Below are positions 26,471 to 34,413 of a stretch of DNA of 64,000 nt, piece by piece. The notes beneath the pieces were generated by a model. That model saw only the letters and a list, made by a program, of their open reading frames with translations. It had not been told where the DNA came from and ran no database searches. The position numbers and the translations under genes were made by a program. The stretch is from Corynebacterium phoceense (lineage in GTDB: Bacteria; Actinomycetota; Actinomycetes; Mycobacteriales; Mycobacteriaceae). The stretch spans positions 1,772,472-1,836,471 of the forward strand of contig NZ_LT596208.1 of NCBI RefSeq assembly GCF_900092335.1. Reading direction: 5' to 3'. The first letter of the stretch is position 1; each line of letters opens with the position of its first letter.

Positions 26471-27058
26471 TTACGGCTGCCCTACCAAGCTGGCTAGGCA
26501 TTCGGACAGTAGGTAGCCGCCTCTCCCGTTGGGCATGATCTCGCGGGTAATGTAGCCAGCTCTCGCCCAGCCACGGACCATGTCTGCGGTGACGTGATGG
26601 CGGCGGGCGCGGAGTTGGCGGGCGATGGCCTCGGCGCCGAGGCGGCGTTCTTCCGCGTCGGCTACCTCGCGGGCGGTGCGTGGCCGGCAGTGACGTCCGA
26701 TGACGCGCACCTGGTGCTCGAGCTCGTCGACGAGATCGCTTGCCCAGTCGAGCTCCGAGATGGCTTGGGCGTGGAAGGCAAGCTTCCGGCACAGGTCGAT
26801 GGGTCCGGTTTCATCGTCTCGGATGTGGACGCCGGTATCGCCGAGGGCGTTGAAAGCGACCTCGCGCAGGAGCGTGGATTGTTCAAGCCAACAGGCGACG
26901 TAGAGCCAATTGCCGGGTGATTGCGGTCCCGGCGCAGGCTTCATGGTGCGGACCTCGGGCGGTGCGGGACGTGAGTATTTGAGGCTGTCGAGTTCGCGGT
27001 AGAGGTTGGCGAGGTCACGCGCCAGATGGCGCAGATGTTGCTCGTCTACTTGGCTCAT
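26471..27058 (-). CDS. Phage protein with C-terminal HTH-like region, unknown
   Basis: This protein of 195 residues starts at ATG 27058 (MSQVDEQHLRHLARDL) after AGGAGAACC and overlaps the preceding gene as ATGA. The last 60 residues (AEAIARQLRARRHHVTADMV, ARAGYITREI) look like a winged helix or MerR-like DNA-binding segment. The position, last gene before the late module, would suit a middle or late regulator. That is inference. Confidence 0.55.
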   Translation of the reverse strand: MSQVDEQHLRHLARDLANLYRELDSLKYSRPAPPEVRTMKPAPGPQSPGNWLYVACWLEQSTLLREVAFNALGDTGVHIRDDETGPIDLCRKLAFHAQAISELDWASDLVDELEHQVRVIGRHCRPRTAREVADAEERRLGAEAIARQLRARRHHVTADMVRGWARAGYITREIMPNGRGGYLLSECLASLVGQP

Positions 27059-27408
27059 GGTTCTCCTATGAGTTCGGGCAGGTGGTTGAGGGTTGTGATT
27101 GTGCGCCAGGTGGCGGGGTTGGCGCTCCCCCGTGTCTTCCAGATGAGGACGCCTCCGATGACTGGTTTGGTGGTGTTGGCGCGTAGCGTCTGTACTTGGT
27201 CTTCGAGTTGGGCGAACCAGGTTTTCCATTGGGGTGTGGCGACGTCTTTGACTTGGATGCAGAGAAGACCTCGGGGTGTGTCTGCTATGACGTCTCCGAG
27301 GTCTTCGTCCCATCCTGCGCGTGTGCGGCGTGTGTGGGGCCAGATGGTTTGTAGGTAGTCGCGGACGGCGCGTTCTGCGCGGTCGCCTTTGGCTTTGTTC
27401 TTATTCAA
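27055..27408 (-). CDS. PD-(D/E)xK nuclease, Holliday-junction-resolvase-like
   Basis: This 117-residue protein starts with TTG at 27408 and overlaps dut by 8 bases. The N-terminus (KGDRAERAVRDYLQ) with a conserved Glu and the core (DLGDVIADT..., LLCIQVKD) form the PD-(D/E)xK fold of archaeal-type resolvases. It probably trims or resolves branched DNA before packaging, or acts in recombination with the exonuclease/RecT pair. Confidence 0.65.
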   Translation of the reverse strand: MNKNKAKGDRAERAVRDYLQTIWPHTRRTRAGWDEDLGDVIADTPRGLLCIQVKDVATPQWKTWFAQLEDQVQTLRANTTKPVIGGVLIWKTRGSANPATWRTITTLNHLPELIGEP

Positions 27409-27820
27409 TGCCGCTGCTTCCGAATCCTTGAGCGCTGCGTTCTGCGGTGCCTTCGCCGAAGTACTGCACGCCGAGGTGCGGCATGATGAGTAGCTGCGCG
27501 ATCCGGTCGCCGGGGTCTACTCGGAAGGCGGAGAACCCCTGGTTTTTGATAATCACCTGGATCACGCCCGTATAGCCCGCGTCCACAACACCGGGGGAGT
27601 TAGCCACCGTGATGCCCCTCGCGGCGAGCCCGCTGCGGGGGCAGACGAGGGCGACATGGTGGGCATCGAGGTTCAGCATTTCGCCGGTGATTTCAGTGGG
27701 GATTATGCGGATTGCCCCTGCCGGGATGTGGCGTGGGGCGTCGCCTGCGGCTCGTAGGTCGAGGCCCGCGTCACCGGACCGGCGGTCGTGGGCGTAGCCA
27801 GTGGGGAGATTAGCTTGCAT
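27401..27820 (-). CDS. dut: dUTP diphosphatase
   Basis: All five trimeric dUTPase motifs are present in this 139-residue protein: DAGLDLRA, PRSGLAARG, GVVDAGYTGVIQV, GDRIAQLLI and RSAQGFGSSG. It removes dUTP and supplies dUMP for phage DNA synthesis. A nine-codon minicistron (MTNKEHDAS) bridges the stop of the upstream gene and this start, which suggests coupled translation. Confidence 0.95.
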   Translation of the reverse strand: MQANLPTGYAHDRRSGDAGLDLRAAGDAPRHIPAGAIRIIPTEITGEMLNLDAHHVALVCPRSGLAARGITVANSPGVVDAGYTGVIQVIIKNQGFSAFRVDPGDRIAQLLIMPHLGVQYFGEGTAERSAQGFGSSGIE

Positions 27821-27835
27821 CGTGTTCCTTGTTTG

Positions 27836-28165
27836 TCATTGGTTCTCCTTGAGGGGCCATAGGGTGTCTGGGGTCCATTCTTTGGGTGCGTGGTCGCGGC
27901 AGTATTGCCAGGCGCGGTGCCAGTCGGGATCGTCCACGCGGGAAAGGCTGCTACGGTCGGTTGTTTCCCGCCAGTACATTTCTTCCTGCAGGTCACGCAG
28001 GATAACGACCTGGTCGTGGGGGTGAATGTGCTCCCACTCCGTTATGAGCAGGTCTACGGTCATGCCGACAATGTAGGTGGCGCGGCCCCGTGCGTAACGC
28101 ACAGCAGACGTAATCACCCAGCCGGGAACCTGGCAGGCGGATTGGTAGCGGTCGATAGGTTTCAC
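27836..28165 (-). CDS. Small phage protein, unknown
   Basis: This 109-residue protein (MKPIDRYQSACQVPGW...) is rich in Trp and His. It overlaps the gene upstream as ATGA, so it is part of the same chain of coupled genes. No family is recognised and no motif stands out. Confidence 0.6.
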   Translation of the reverse strand: MKPIDRYQSACQVPGWVITSAVRYARGRATYIVGMTVDLLITEWEHIHPHDQVVILRDLQEEMYWRETTDRSSLSRVDDPDWHRAWQYCRDHAPKEWTPDTLWPLKENQ

Positions 28166-28524
28166 TGGCCCATCCTTTCTGCGTGTGCGAGTAGTGCCAG
28201 GGCGACTTCTTCCGCAACTTCGGGGTACATGATGATCACTTCATCCTCGCCAGGTTTGTCAAAATTTGGCTGCGCGATGCCGATGCCGTTATCGACGCTT
28301 ACTACCATGATGTCCAGGTCGTTTTCGTCAATGAATGTGGTGTCATTGACTCGCGGCAGCACGACCTCCCGCGTCCTTGCCCGCTTGTCTGCGTAGGCCA
28401 TGGCCTCGGCGTGGGTGGGGAATCCTCGGCATTTTGTCCAGCCCCCTTTGGGCCAGGCCACCCATTCAAGGTGGCCTGGGGAGAAGAAGTCATCACAGAA
28501 TTTCTTGACTTTCCATTTACTCAT
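28162..28524 (-). CDS. Small phage protein, unknown
   Basis: This protein of 120 residues starts at ATG 28524 (MSKWKVKKFCDDFF). The first half, with WVAWPKGGWTKCRGFPTHAE, looks like a small beta domain with a DUF2188/WGR-like pattern. The C-terminus is acidic and helical. It overlaps its neighbours as ATGA on both sides. Confidence 0.6.
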   Translation of the reverse strand: MSKWKVKKFCDDFFSPGHLEWVAWPKGGWTKCRGFPTHAEAMAYADKRARTREVVLPRVNDTTFIDENDLDIMVVSVDNGIGIAQPNFDKPGEDEVIIMYPEVAEEVALALLAHAERMGQ

Positions 28525-28835
28525 GGCTTCACTTCTTCGGGTTGGGAGACCAGGCGGCGGATGATGCGTTCTTCTCGTCCTAGTCGTTTCCCCGGGCGGA
28601 ATGGATTTGGGTCTGTGCTCCATTCGGTGACTTGATGCCATGTGGTGATTTGTCGGTGTTTATCGCCGGAGTCCCAGCGCACTTGCACCGCGTACTCGTA
28701 GGTCATTCCTGCGATGGTTTCAAGCATGGCGATTATCGCTTCGTCTACTTCGGCGTACACGGGGTCATCAACGTTTCCGGCGTGCTTCAGGCGGTCGAGT
28801 AGGGTTCGTGCTTCTTCTGGGGTCATGTTAGGCAT
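28521..28835 (-). CDS. Small phage protein, paralogue of the gene at 29078
   Basis: This 104-residue protein (MPNMTPEEARTLLDRLKH) shares its N-terminus, the segment ETIAGMTYEYAVQ and the end RRLVSQPEE with the protein at 29078-29407. The two form a diverged duplicate pair separated by one gene. Function unknown. Confidence 0.65.
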   Translation of the reverse strand: MPNMTPEEARTLLDRLKHAGNVDDPVYAEVDEAIIAMLETIAGMTYEYAVQVRWDSGDKHRQITTWHQVTEWSTDPNPFRPGKRLGREERIIRRLVSQPEEVKP

Positions 28836-29085
28836 TGGTGGTTTCCTCGATTCGTTCTTTGACCCATGTGAGTGCGCCTTTTACGGCGAAGTCTTGTGTG
28901 GCCATGATTTCGATTTCGATGTCTCGCAGTAGCCGCGTGAGTTCGTCCCCTGACTCCTGGGCGAGTATGTCGCCGTCTAGCTCTTTGAGCATGTCGAGTA
29001 GTTCGTCGCGGGTGAATGAGACTTCGACATCTACGCTGGTGTCTACGTCTACGTTGACGGTTGTAGAGTAAGTGGGGTTACGCAT
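28828..29085 (-). CDS. Small acidic phage protein, unknown
   Basis: This 85-residue protein has a Val/Asp/Thr-rich N-terminus (STTVNVDVDTSVDVEV) followed by acidic helices (LLDMLKELDGDILAQE). It lies between the two paralogues, with 8-base overlaps on both sides. No family is recognised. Confidence 0.6.
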   Translation of the reverse strand: MRNPTYSTTVNVDVDTSVDVEVSFTRDELLDMLKELDGDILAQESGDELTRLLRDIEIEIMATQDFAVKGALTWVKERIEETTNA

Positions 29086-29407
29086 TGGGGGTTTCCTCGG
29101 GGTTGCTTACTAAGCGGCGGACGAGGCAGACGGGGTGGGCGCTCTTCTCGCGGGTTTTGTCTGCCACGGCGTGGGCCTCGCTGGGCTTGGAAGTCCACCA
29201 TGCGCAATCGGGGTATTTCGTGCAGATTCCGGGGCGGACATACAGGCGCGCTCCGGTGGGATAGTCGATTTGCACCGCGTATTCCCAGCTCAACCCAGCG
29301 ATAGTCTCTACCGCGTCGGCTGTGTCTTTCCCGTCCATGACGTGAGGAAGGTCTACGTCCGGTTGGTGGCATTTATCAAGCAGCCATTGTGCTTCTTCCG
29401 GGGTCAT
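29078..29407 (-). CDS. Small phage protein, paralogue of the gene at 28521
   Basis: This 109-residue protein starts MTPEEAQWLLDKCHQPD. It shares ETIAGLSWEYAVQ and a C-terminal RRLVSNPEE with the protein at 28521-28835, but the middle differs and has CTKYPDCAWW. Function unknown. Confidence 0.65.
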   Translation of the reverse strand: MTPEEAQWLLDKCHQPDVDLPHVMDGKDTADAVETIAGLSWEYAVQIDYPTGARLYVRPGICTKYPDCAWWTSKPSEAHAVADKTREKSAHPVCLVRRLVSNPEETPNA

Positions 29408-29844
29408 TGCTGTTCACCCCATCCCCATCGGAGGGTTTTCCACGGGCTGCTGGCGGCCATTTCTTTAGCGTCGAGTTCGTCGTCATAGCTCTCCCAGTAT
29501 TTGGCGAAGACCTTTTGATACGCGTTTCCTTGCGGTGCGGCAACAATGGTTCCCTCTGGCGCGTTCTCGAAGTCCTCAACGGTGGTGAGTTCTACCGGGT
29601 CAAGGGTGAGAGATTCGAGATATACTTGCGCTTGCCACGCTTTACCGCTTGTGTCTACTTTTTCGCGAGCAAGCCATACGGCGTTAAATTGGTCTGGGTG
29701 TGCGCTGATGATGATTCCGCGCCCGTATTCGGGGTGTTCCGCCCACCTGCCAAACAGTGACTCCGGCTTGGGTAGCAGTTCGCGGATTGCGCCAAGGTCT
29801 CCCGCCTTGATCAGCGAGATAGGAACTTCGATAGTGTCAGTCAT
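29404..29844 (-). CDS. Small phage protein, unknown
   Basis: This protein of 146 residues starts at ATG 29844 (MTDTIEVPISLIKAGD), overlapping the preceding stop as TAATG. A beta-rich middle part (YGRGIIISAHPDQFNAVW, GTIVAAPQGNAYQKVF) suggests a compact SH3-like or barrel fold. No function can be assigned. Confidence 0.6.
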   Translation of the reverse strand: MTDTIEVPISLIKAGDLGAIRELLPKPESLFGRWAEHPEYGRGIIISAHPDQFNAVWLAREKVDTSGKAWQAQVYLESLTLDPVELTTVEDFENAPEGTIVAAPQGNAYQKVFAKYWESYDDELDAKEMAASSPWKTLRWGWGEQQ

Positions 29845-30158
29845 TAGATGTCTCCGTTCAGGATGTTGTGGATTTGTTGGATTTCCCATCGGAGGCGGGA
29901 TTGCGCGTCCATGGTGTCCCATTTGCCGAAATCGGCTTGATCGTCTTTCACGATTTCTCGCGTCTCCTCGAGTGCGTGGCGCATGTGTAGCCAATCTTGG
30001 GCGAGTTCCGGGGCGAGGGCGGCGAGTTTCTGATTCGCTACTGCGTGCTCGTTGTCAATAACGCCGGTGTCGCGGTGGAGGTCGAGCATGGCGACATTAC
30101 ACGGCCCGGGTGTGGCCTGTTCGAGTAGTTCGCGGATGGTGTTTTCGTTGAGGGTCAT
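29844..30158 (-). CDS. Small helical phage protein, unknown
   Basis: This protein of 104 residues starts at ATG 30158 (MTLNENTIRELLEQATPGPC) behind GGAGGTG. It is helical and acidic and ends WEIQQIHNILNGDI. The N-terminal stretch recalls the ead/Ea22-like early proteins of other phages (LLEQATPGPW pattern). Those are also of unknown role. Confidence 0.6.
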   Translation of the reverse strand: MTLNENTIRELLEQATPGPCNVAMLDLHRDTGVIDNEHAVANQKLAALAPELAQDWLHMRHALEETREIVKDDQADFGKWDTMDAQSRLRWEIQQIHNILNGDI

Positions 30159-30520
30159 GCCTGCACCTCCGGGGTAAACATGACGGTGGCGGGAGCATTG
30201 ACGCTGATGGTGAAGCTCCACATGGCATCATTGCCGTGAATAGGACGCGATTCCGGTAGTTGTTTGACCCAGGAGCTAATGCCGATCTTGTAGTACGTGC
30301 CGACATGAGGGATTTTCACGACGGTACCAATCGGCAGGTTGAAAAATTCTTGGCGTGTACGAACTTCCTGCGGTTTGCTTGCCGCTGTGTAGGTGAGTCC
30401 GAGTTCGTCCAAGCAGTAATCGAGGTCTGGGGCGTGGTCTTTTGCCAGGTGTTCCAGCAGCTCCATGAGGGGCGTGTTTTCGCATGTCACGAGGACTTCA
30501 TTTCGGGTGATGATGGACAC
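30155..30520 (-). CDS. Small phage protein, unknown
   Basis: This 121-residue protein starts with GTG at 30520, overlapping the preceding stop as TAGTG. The middle segment LPIGTVVKIPHVGTYYKIG resembles the barrel-like stretch in the product of 29404-29844, so the two may share a fold. No family is recognised. Confidence 0.6.
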   Translation of the reverse strand: MSIITRNEVLVTCENTPLMELLEHLAKDHAPDLDYCLDELGLTYTAASKPQEVRTRQEFFNLPIGTVVKIPHVGTYYKIGISSWVKQLPESRPIHGNDAMWSFTISVNAPATVMFTPEVQA

Positions 30521-30846
30521 TAGAGTTCCTCCGATTTCAGTAGTTCGCCGTCGAGGTGGCCAAGTTCGGCAATCTCGCGGATTTGGTCGAGGGTGAGGGT
30601 GGGTGTTTCGTAGTCGGGCATGGATGCCACGAGCTCGGGCTCATAGTCGAGTACCAAATCCCACAGGTAGGGCAGGTCGTCGGGATCGTCCTGGGTGATG
30701 ACCTTGATGAGGCCGTAGGAGTCCTCCGGGGTGATTCCATCGTCGTAGGCTTCCCACACGGTGAAGATGTTCACCATCTCAGGCGGCTCTACCGCGTTGC
30801 AGATGGGGCAGCTACCGCCAGGGGCGCAGCAGTCGTTGAGATACAT
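30520..30846 (-). CDS. Small acidic phage protein with N-terminal Cys cluster
   Basis: This 108-residue protein starts MYLNDCCAPGGSCPICNAVE, a possible zinc-binding knuckle. The rest is strongly acidic (TPEDSYGLIKVITQDDPDD...). No ribosome site is obvious before the ATG. A small hairpin (CGCCG/CGGCG) lies just upstream on the minus strand. Confidence 0.55.
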   Translation of the reverse strand: MYLNDCCAPGGSCPICNAVEPPEMVNIFTVWEAYDDGITPEDSYGLIKVITQDDPDDLPYLWDLVLDYEPELVASMPDYETPTLTLDQIREIAELGHLDGELLKSEEL

Positions 30847-30951
30847 GGTTAAAAACTCGTTTCTCGCCGTTTTGCGGCGTTTAAAAGTGTTGGGGGCATG
30901 ACGGTGGCGGCTAGGCGGTTTTCGTGCGCCAGGCGTGATTCTGGGCGGGTT

Positions 30952-31791
30952 TTATCCTGCTTTGCGTGTCTGTGCGTGGTGGTCGCATTTGTAGGCCACG
31001 CCGTCGATGAGTCGCCAGCCGTTTTCATCGCACAGACCGCAGGCGTCAATGGCGGCGCGGCGTGCGGCCTTGGCGGCGTCGCCGGCGTGGAGGTGTTCTT
31101 CCTCCGTGGCTTTACGAGCCCTGGCGCACTGCCAACAGTTGGGTACTTCGTCGGCAGGTAGGCCTTGATGGTCTGCGCAGCGGGTCGGGTCGTAGGCTGG
31201 CGCGGCGTAAGCCGCCGCCAATTCGTCTAAAGATTGGGGGGACGATTCGGCGTCGGGAATTGGGGCAGAACCGTGGTCTGTAGACCCGTTTCCCCCCTCC
31301 TTCTTATTTCTTACTTCTGCTTCACTTCTGCTTGGCGTTTGCTTGAGCGGCTGCTGTAGCAAACTTGAAGCACCTGCTATAGCACTTGCTTTAGCACCTG
31401 CTAAGCGGCTGCTTTCTTTGCTTTTTGTATGCCTTGACCTGCCTTTTCTCGCAAGTCCACCCTTGCGCCCAGCCTCCTGTTTCTGCTTTCGGCGGGCTTC
31501 AATCTCCGCTTTTGTGGTCTGATGTTCCGCAAAATCATGAATAATCCACGCGTCTTCGGTCTCCAAAAGCGACGGTTTTTCGTCATCATTTGTCGCCAAT
31601 TCCTGGCACACGTCAAGCGACCACTTAGCAGCTGCTAAGCGCTTGCTTAACACCCCATCCGTCTGCATTCGACAGCTGTAGAGAATCATCTCGAGGTACG
31701 CCCACCGGGCTTCCACAGACACAATCTGTAGCTTCGGCGAGTCCGCAAAATCATGGGTGATATTCGCATAAGTTCTAGGGTCGCGGGGCAT
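30952..31791 (-). CDS. Replisome-organizer-like replication protein
   Basis: This protein of 279 residues starts at ATG 31791 (MPRDPRTYANITHDFADS), overlapping a tiny ORF as TAATG. The N-terminal 100 residues form a winged-helix-like domain of the phage replisome-organizer type (LQIVSVEARWAYLEMILYS, IIHDFAEHQ). A basic linker and two Cys/His pairs near the end (CADHQG..CWQC, CGLC..CDHH) suggest a zinc ribbon. It probably loads the host helicase at the phage origin. I see no iterons. Confidence 0.65.
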   Translation of the reverse strand: MPRDPRTYANITHDFADSPKLQIVSVEARWAYLEMILYSCRMQTDGVLSKRLAAAKWSLDVCQELATNDDEKPSLLETEDAWIIHDFAEHQTTKAEIEARRKQKQEAGRKGGLARKGRSRHTKSKESSRLAGAKASAIAGASSLLQQPLKQTPSRSEAEVRNKKEGGNGSTDHGSAPIPDAESSPQSLDELAAAYAAPAYDPTRCADHQGLPADEVPNCWQCARARKATEEEHLHAGDAAKAARRAAIDACGLCDENGWRLIDGVAYKCDHHAQTRKAG

Positions 31792-31913
31792 TACTCTCCT
31801 CCTTCCATTCGGTAAGTAATGAGTGCGATGGCGTGTATGACCTCCGGGGCAAGCCGGAGTTGGTACGCGGCGGCCGCCATGACCACCTGCCGCGCATGGT
31901 CGTAGAGGTTCAT
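31791..31913 (-). CDS. 40-residue phage protein
   Basis: This short ORF (MNLYDHARQVVMAAAAYQLR...) overlaps its upstream neighbour as ATGA and its downstream neighbour as TAATG. The sequence ends with GGAGGAGAG, which also forms the ribosome site of the replication gene. It may mainly serve coupling. The sequence is helical and looks like a real protein. Confidence 0.55.
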   Translation of the reverse strand: MNLYDHARQVVMAAAAYQLRLAPEVIHAIALITYRMEGGE

Positions 31914-32176
31914 TCGTTGACCTCGATGAGTAGGTATTGGTCTCCGTATTCGGTCGGCACGGTCGCTGGCTCTGGCACGTCGATGTAGACGTAGTCGGTG
32001 GGGTCCAGGACGAAGCGTCCATCACGTGTGGCGCCGTCGATATAGCCGTCCCTGGCTACGGCGTAGATAATCCGATCCGGGATATTTGAGGCCGGGTCAA
32101 AAGTCTTAGGGTCCAGCCACACCCGCGCGCCGACAAAAGACGGCATGCGGGCGGCTGGGAGTTCATGCCACGTCAA
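31910..32176 (-). CDS. Small phage protein, unknown
   Basis: The start chosen is TTG 32176 (MTWHELPAARMPSFVGARVW) because GGAG lies 7 bases upstream; ATG 32146 is the alternative but lacks a ribosome site. The product of about 88 residues is beta-rich with a conserved-looking GARVWLDPKTFDP segment. It overlaps the zinc-ribbon gene by 14 bases. No family is recognised. Confidence 0.5.
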   Translation of the reverse strand: MTWHELPAARMPSFVGARVWLDPKTFDPASNIPDRIIYAVARDGYIDGATRDGRFVLDPTDYVYIDVPEPATVPTEYGDQYLLIEVNE

Positions 32177-32429
32177 AGTCTTTCTCCGTGAGTCCGAGCT
32201 CGTGGGCGCGGGCAAGGCTGGCGTCAAGGTGGTCGGCGAACTGCGGGTATTTGCGGCATGCCCATACGTGATTGATGGCACCCCATTGGGTGACGCAGTA
32301 ACCGTCATGCCGGCCCGCCCCGATAGCGTGGTTGAGCTTGTGGACGTATTCGTTGGGGCTTGATGTGCCGCAGGCCGGGCAGATGTAGGTTCCATCTGTG
32401 CCCGGCCCGATGAGCGCAAGCTGCTCCAT
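32163..32429 (-). CDS. Small zinc-ribbon-like phage protein
   Basis: This 88-residue protein (MEQLALIGPGTDGTYICPAC...) has CPACG near residue 17 and later Cys and His residues (CRKYPQFADH). These could complete a metal site. It lies directly downstream of ssb in the same operon. Function unknown. Confidence 0.6.
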   Translation of the reverse strand: MEQLALIGPGTDGTYICPACGTSSPNEYVHKLNHAIGAGRHDGYCVTQWGAINHVWACRKYPQFADHLDASLARAHELGLTEKDFDVA

Positions 32430-32809
32430 TCTTAGAAGGGCGGCTGCTCATTCATGACAGTGTTGACGTTCGCCTGGGCTTGCTGCATGCCCTGCTGGTT
32501 GGTGGCGGCTGGCGCTGCCCAGTTCCCCACCTGCGGCTGCTGAGCCTGCTGATTCCAGCTGCCGCCCTGCTGCTGGGGTGCCGCGGCATCGCCCTGCGGC
32601 ACGACGTAGAACTCGCGGGCTTGGAACTCGACACGCGAGCGGTTATTGCCCTGCCGGTCCTCCCACTGTCGAGTAATCAGCTTGCCAGCAACAGCAACCT
32701 TGTCGCCCTTCTTTAAGCCCGCCGCGAGTTCCGCCCACGGGGTCGGGTTCTGCTTGTACTGCGAGTTCTCATTCCAGATGGTCACATCGAGGTACAGGGC
32801 TTGTTTAGT

Positions 32810-34271
32810 GGCTCTTCCGGTTTTAGAGTGCATTGATTAGTTCGCCGGGGGTTCGGGCGTGGCACAAGATATTGGGGTCCTTGGCTTTGTAGGAATAAGG
32901 GTGTCTAATCCATCCGTACAAACCAAGGACCTACTGTGCAGCCTAACGGAAATGTCATCGTCGATACCATCTGCCGCACCGCAGAACTAGGAGTTACTAT
33001 CACCGGGGCCGCAGAACACGGCGATGTCACCGTCATCGAAGCCGAGCCCGTCGAGCCCATCAATGAATGCCCCACGTGCGGTCAGCCTGGAGTATTCCGC
33101 GACCACGTCATCCGCAGCCTGGTCGATCTGCCCATCGTCGGCCACCCAACACGCCTTCATGTGCGCCTTCCACGCTACCGGTGCACCAACAAGCGCTGCT
33201 TGCAGAAGATCTTCCGCGCGGGCCTTACCTGCGCGCCCGACAATTCAAAGACCACGGACAGGGTGACCCGCTGGATACTGCAACGACTCTGCCTAGATCG
33301 GATGAGCGTTGCCGCTGCAGCCAAGTCATTAGGCCTGGGGTGGGATACCACCAACGCCTTGGCCTTAGCCGCTGTCCAGGACTTGATCTACAACGACGAG
33401 CACTACCTCGACGGGGTCAAGGTCATCGGTGTTGATGAGCATCGCTGGTCGCACAACCGACGCACATGGCGCGACGGATACGTCACCGTCATCGTTGATA
33501 TGACCGACCACCACGACAAGGATGGAAACGTCATCCGCCCCGCTCGGCTTCTTGACGTTGTCCCAGGCAGAAGCGCTGACGCGTTACGAACATGGCTGAA
33601 TAATCACAGCGAGCAGTTCCGCGATCAGGTCAAGATCATCAGCATGGACGGCTTCCAAGGCTATGCCACCGCCGCTGGCGAAGTCATTCCCAACGCCACC
33701 CAAGTCATGGACCCGTTCCACGTTGTACGCCTGGCCGGTGACAAGCTCACCAAGTGCCGCGCCAGGCTCCAGTTAGAAACAACAGGCCGACGTGGCCGCA
33801 GCAAAGACCCGCTCTACCGCAACCGGAAAACTCTGTTGACCACCGAGGGCTTGCTCACCGACAAGCAGCGCGGGAGGCTTGAGGAACTGTTTGACTTCGA
33901 CGACGACTACGCGCCGCTACAAGAGACCTGGACCTACTACCAACAAGTCATAAGCTGCTACAACAATCCCAACAAGCAAGCAGCCAAGAAAGCCATGAGC
34001 ACGCTCATTGACACGCTTGTTGACATCAAAGACGCCGGGATCGCTGAGATCGCGCAGCTAGGCAGGACCATGAACAAACGCCGCAAGGACATCCTCGCCT
34101 ACTTCGACCACGGAGTATCCAACGGACCTGTCGAAGCGATTAACGGTCGGTTGGAATTCCTACGCGGCATCGCCCTGGGATTCCGCAACCTCGACCACTA
34201 CATATTGCGGTGCCTGATTCACGCCGCCAACATCCGACACAAAATCAATGCACTCTAAAACCGGAAGAGCC
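32810..34271 (+). mobile_element. ISL3-family insertion sequence, copy 2
   Basis: This 1,462-bp element appears identical to the copy at 1473-2934 but lies in the opposite orientation. It is bounded by the same 29-bp inverted repeats and by an 8-bp direct repeat TGTTTAGT at 32802-32809 and 34272-34279. It disrupts ssb. Confidence 0.95.
32936..34258 (+). CDS. ISL3-family transposase
   Basis: This is a 440-residue protein identical to the transposase at 1486-2808. The GTG start lies 126 bases from the element end, which holds the promoter region. It is transcribed against the phage operon, so its transcript is antisense to the recombination/replication genes downstream (recT). Confidence 0.95.
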   Translation: MQPNGNVIVDTICRTAELGVTITGAAEHGDVTVIEAEPVEPINECPTCGQPGVFRDHVIRSLVDLPIVGHPTRLHVRLPRYRCTNKRCLQKIFRAGLTCAPDNSKTTDRVTRWILQRLCLDRMSVAAAAKSLGLGWDTTNALALAAVQDLIYNDEHYLDGVKVIGVDEHRWSHNRRTWRDGYVTVIVDMTDHHDKDGNVIRPARLLDVVPGRSADALRTWLNNHSEQFRDQVKIISMDGFQGYATAAGEVIPNATQVMDPFHVVRLAGDKLTKCRARLQLETTGRRGRSKDPLYRNRKTLLTTEGLLTDKQRGRLEELFDFDDDYAPLQETWTYYQQVISCYNNPNKQAAKKAMSTLIDTLVDIKDAGIAEIAQLGRTMNKRRKDILAYFDHGVSNGPVEAINGRLEFLRGIALGFRNLDHYILRCLIHAANIRHKINAL

Positions 34272-34413
34272 TGTTTAGTCTGCCACTCCCCCTGGTCGTC
34301 CTTATACCGGTCGGATTGGGCGAGGGTGAAATTAGTGACTGCCTGGCCGGAGCTGGTGAATCTTAGTTCCGCGTCGCGAGTGAGCCCACCAGCAATGGTG
34401 ATGATGTCAATCA

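Noticed and set aside
26442..26792. 116-residue minus-strand frame
   Set aside because: It lies inside the 26471-27058 gene in another frame and is an Arg/Pro/His-rich shadow.
30849..31049. 66-residue minus-strand frame after the replication gene
   Set aside because: It mostly overlaps the end of the replication gene, and no ribosome site supports it. A 16-codon tail could be translated but cannot be supported.
31910..32419. 169-residue version of the gene at 31910-32176
   Set aside because: Its first 80 residues overlap the zinc-ribbon gene 32163-32429 in another frame and read like non-coding sequence.
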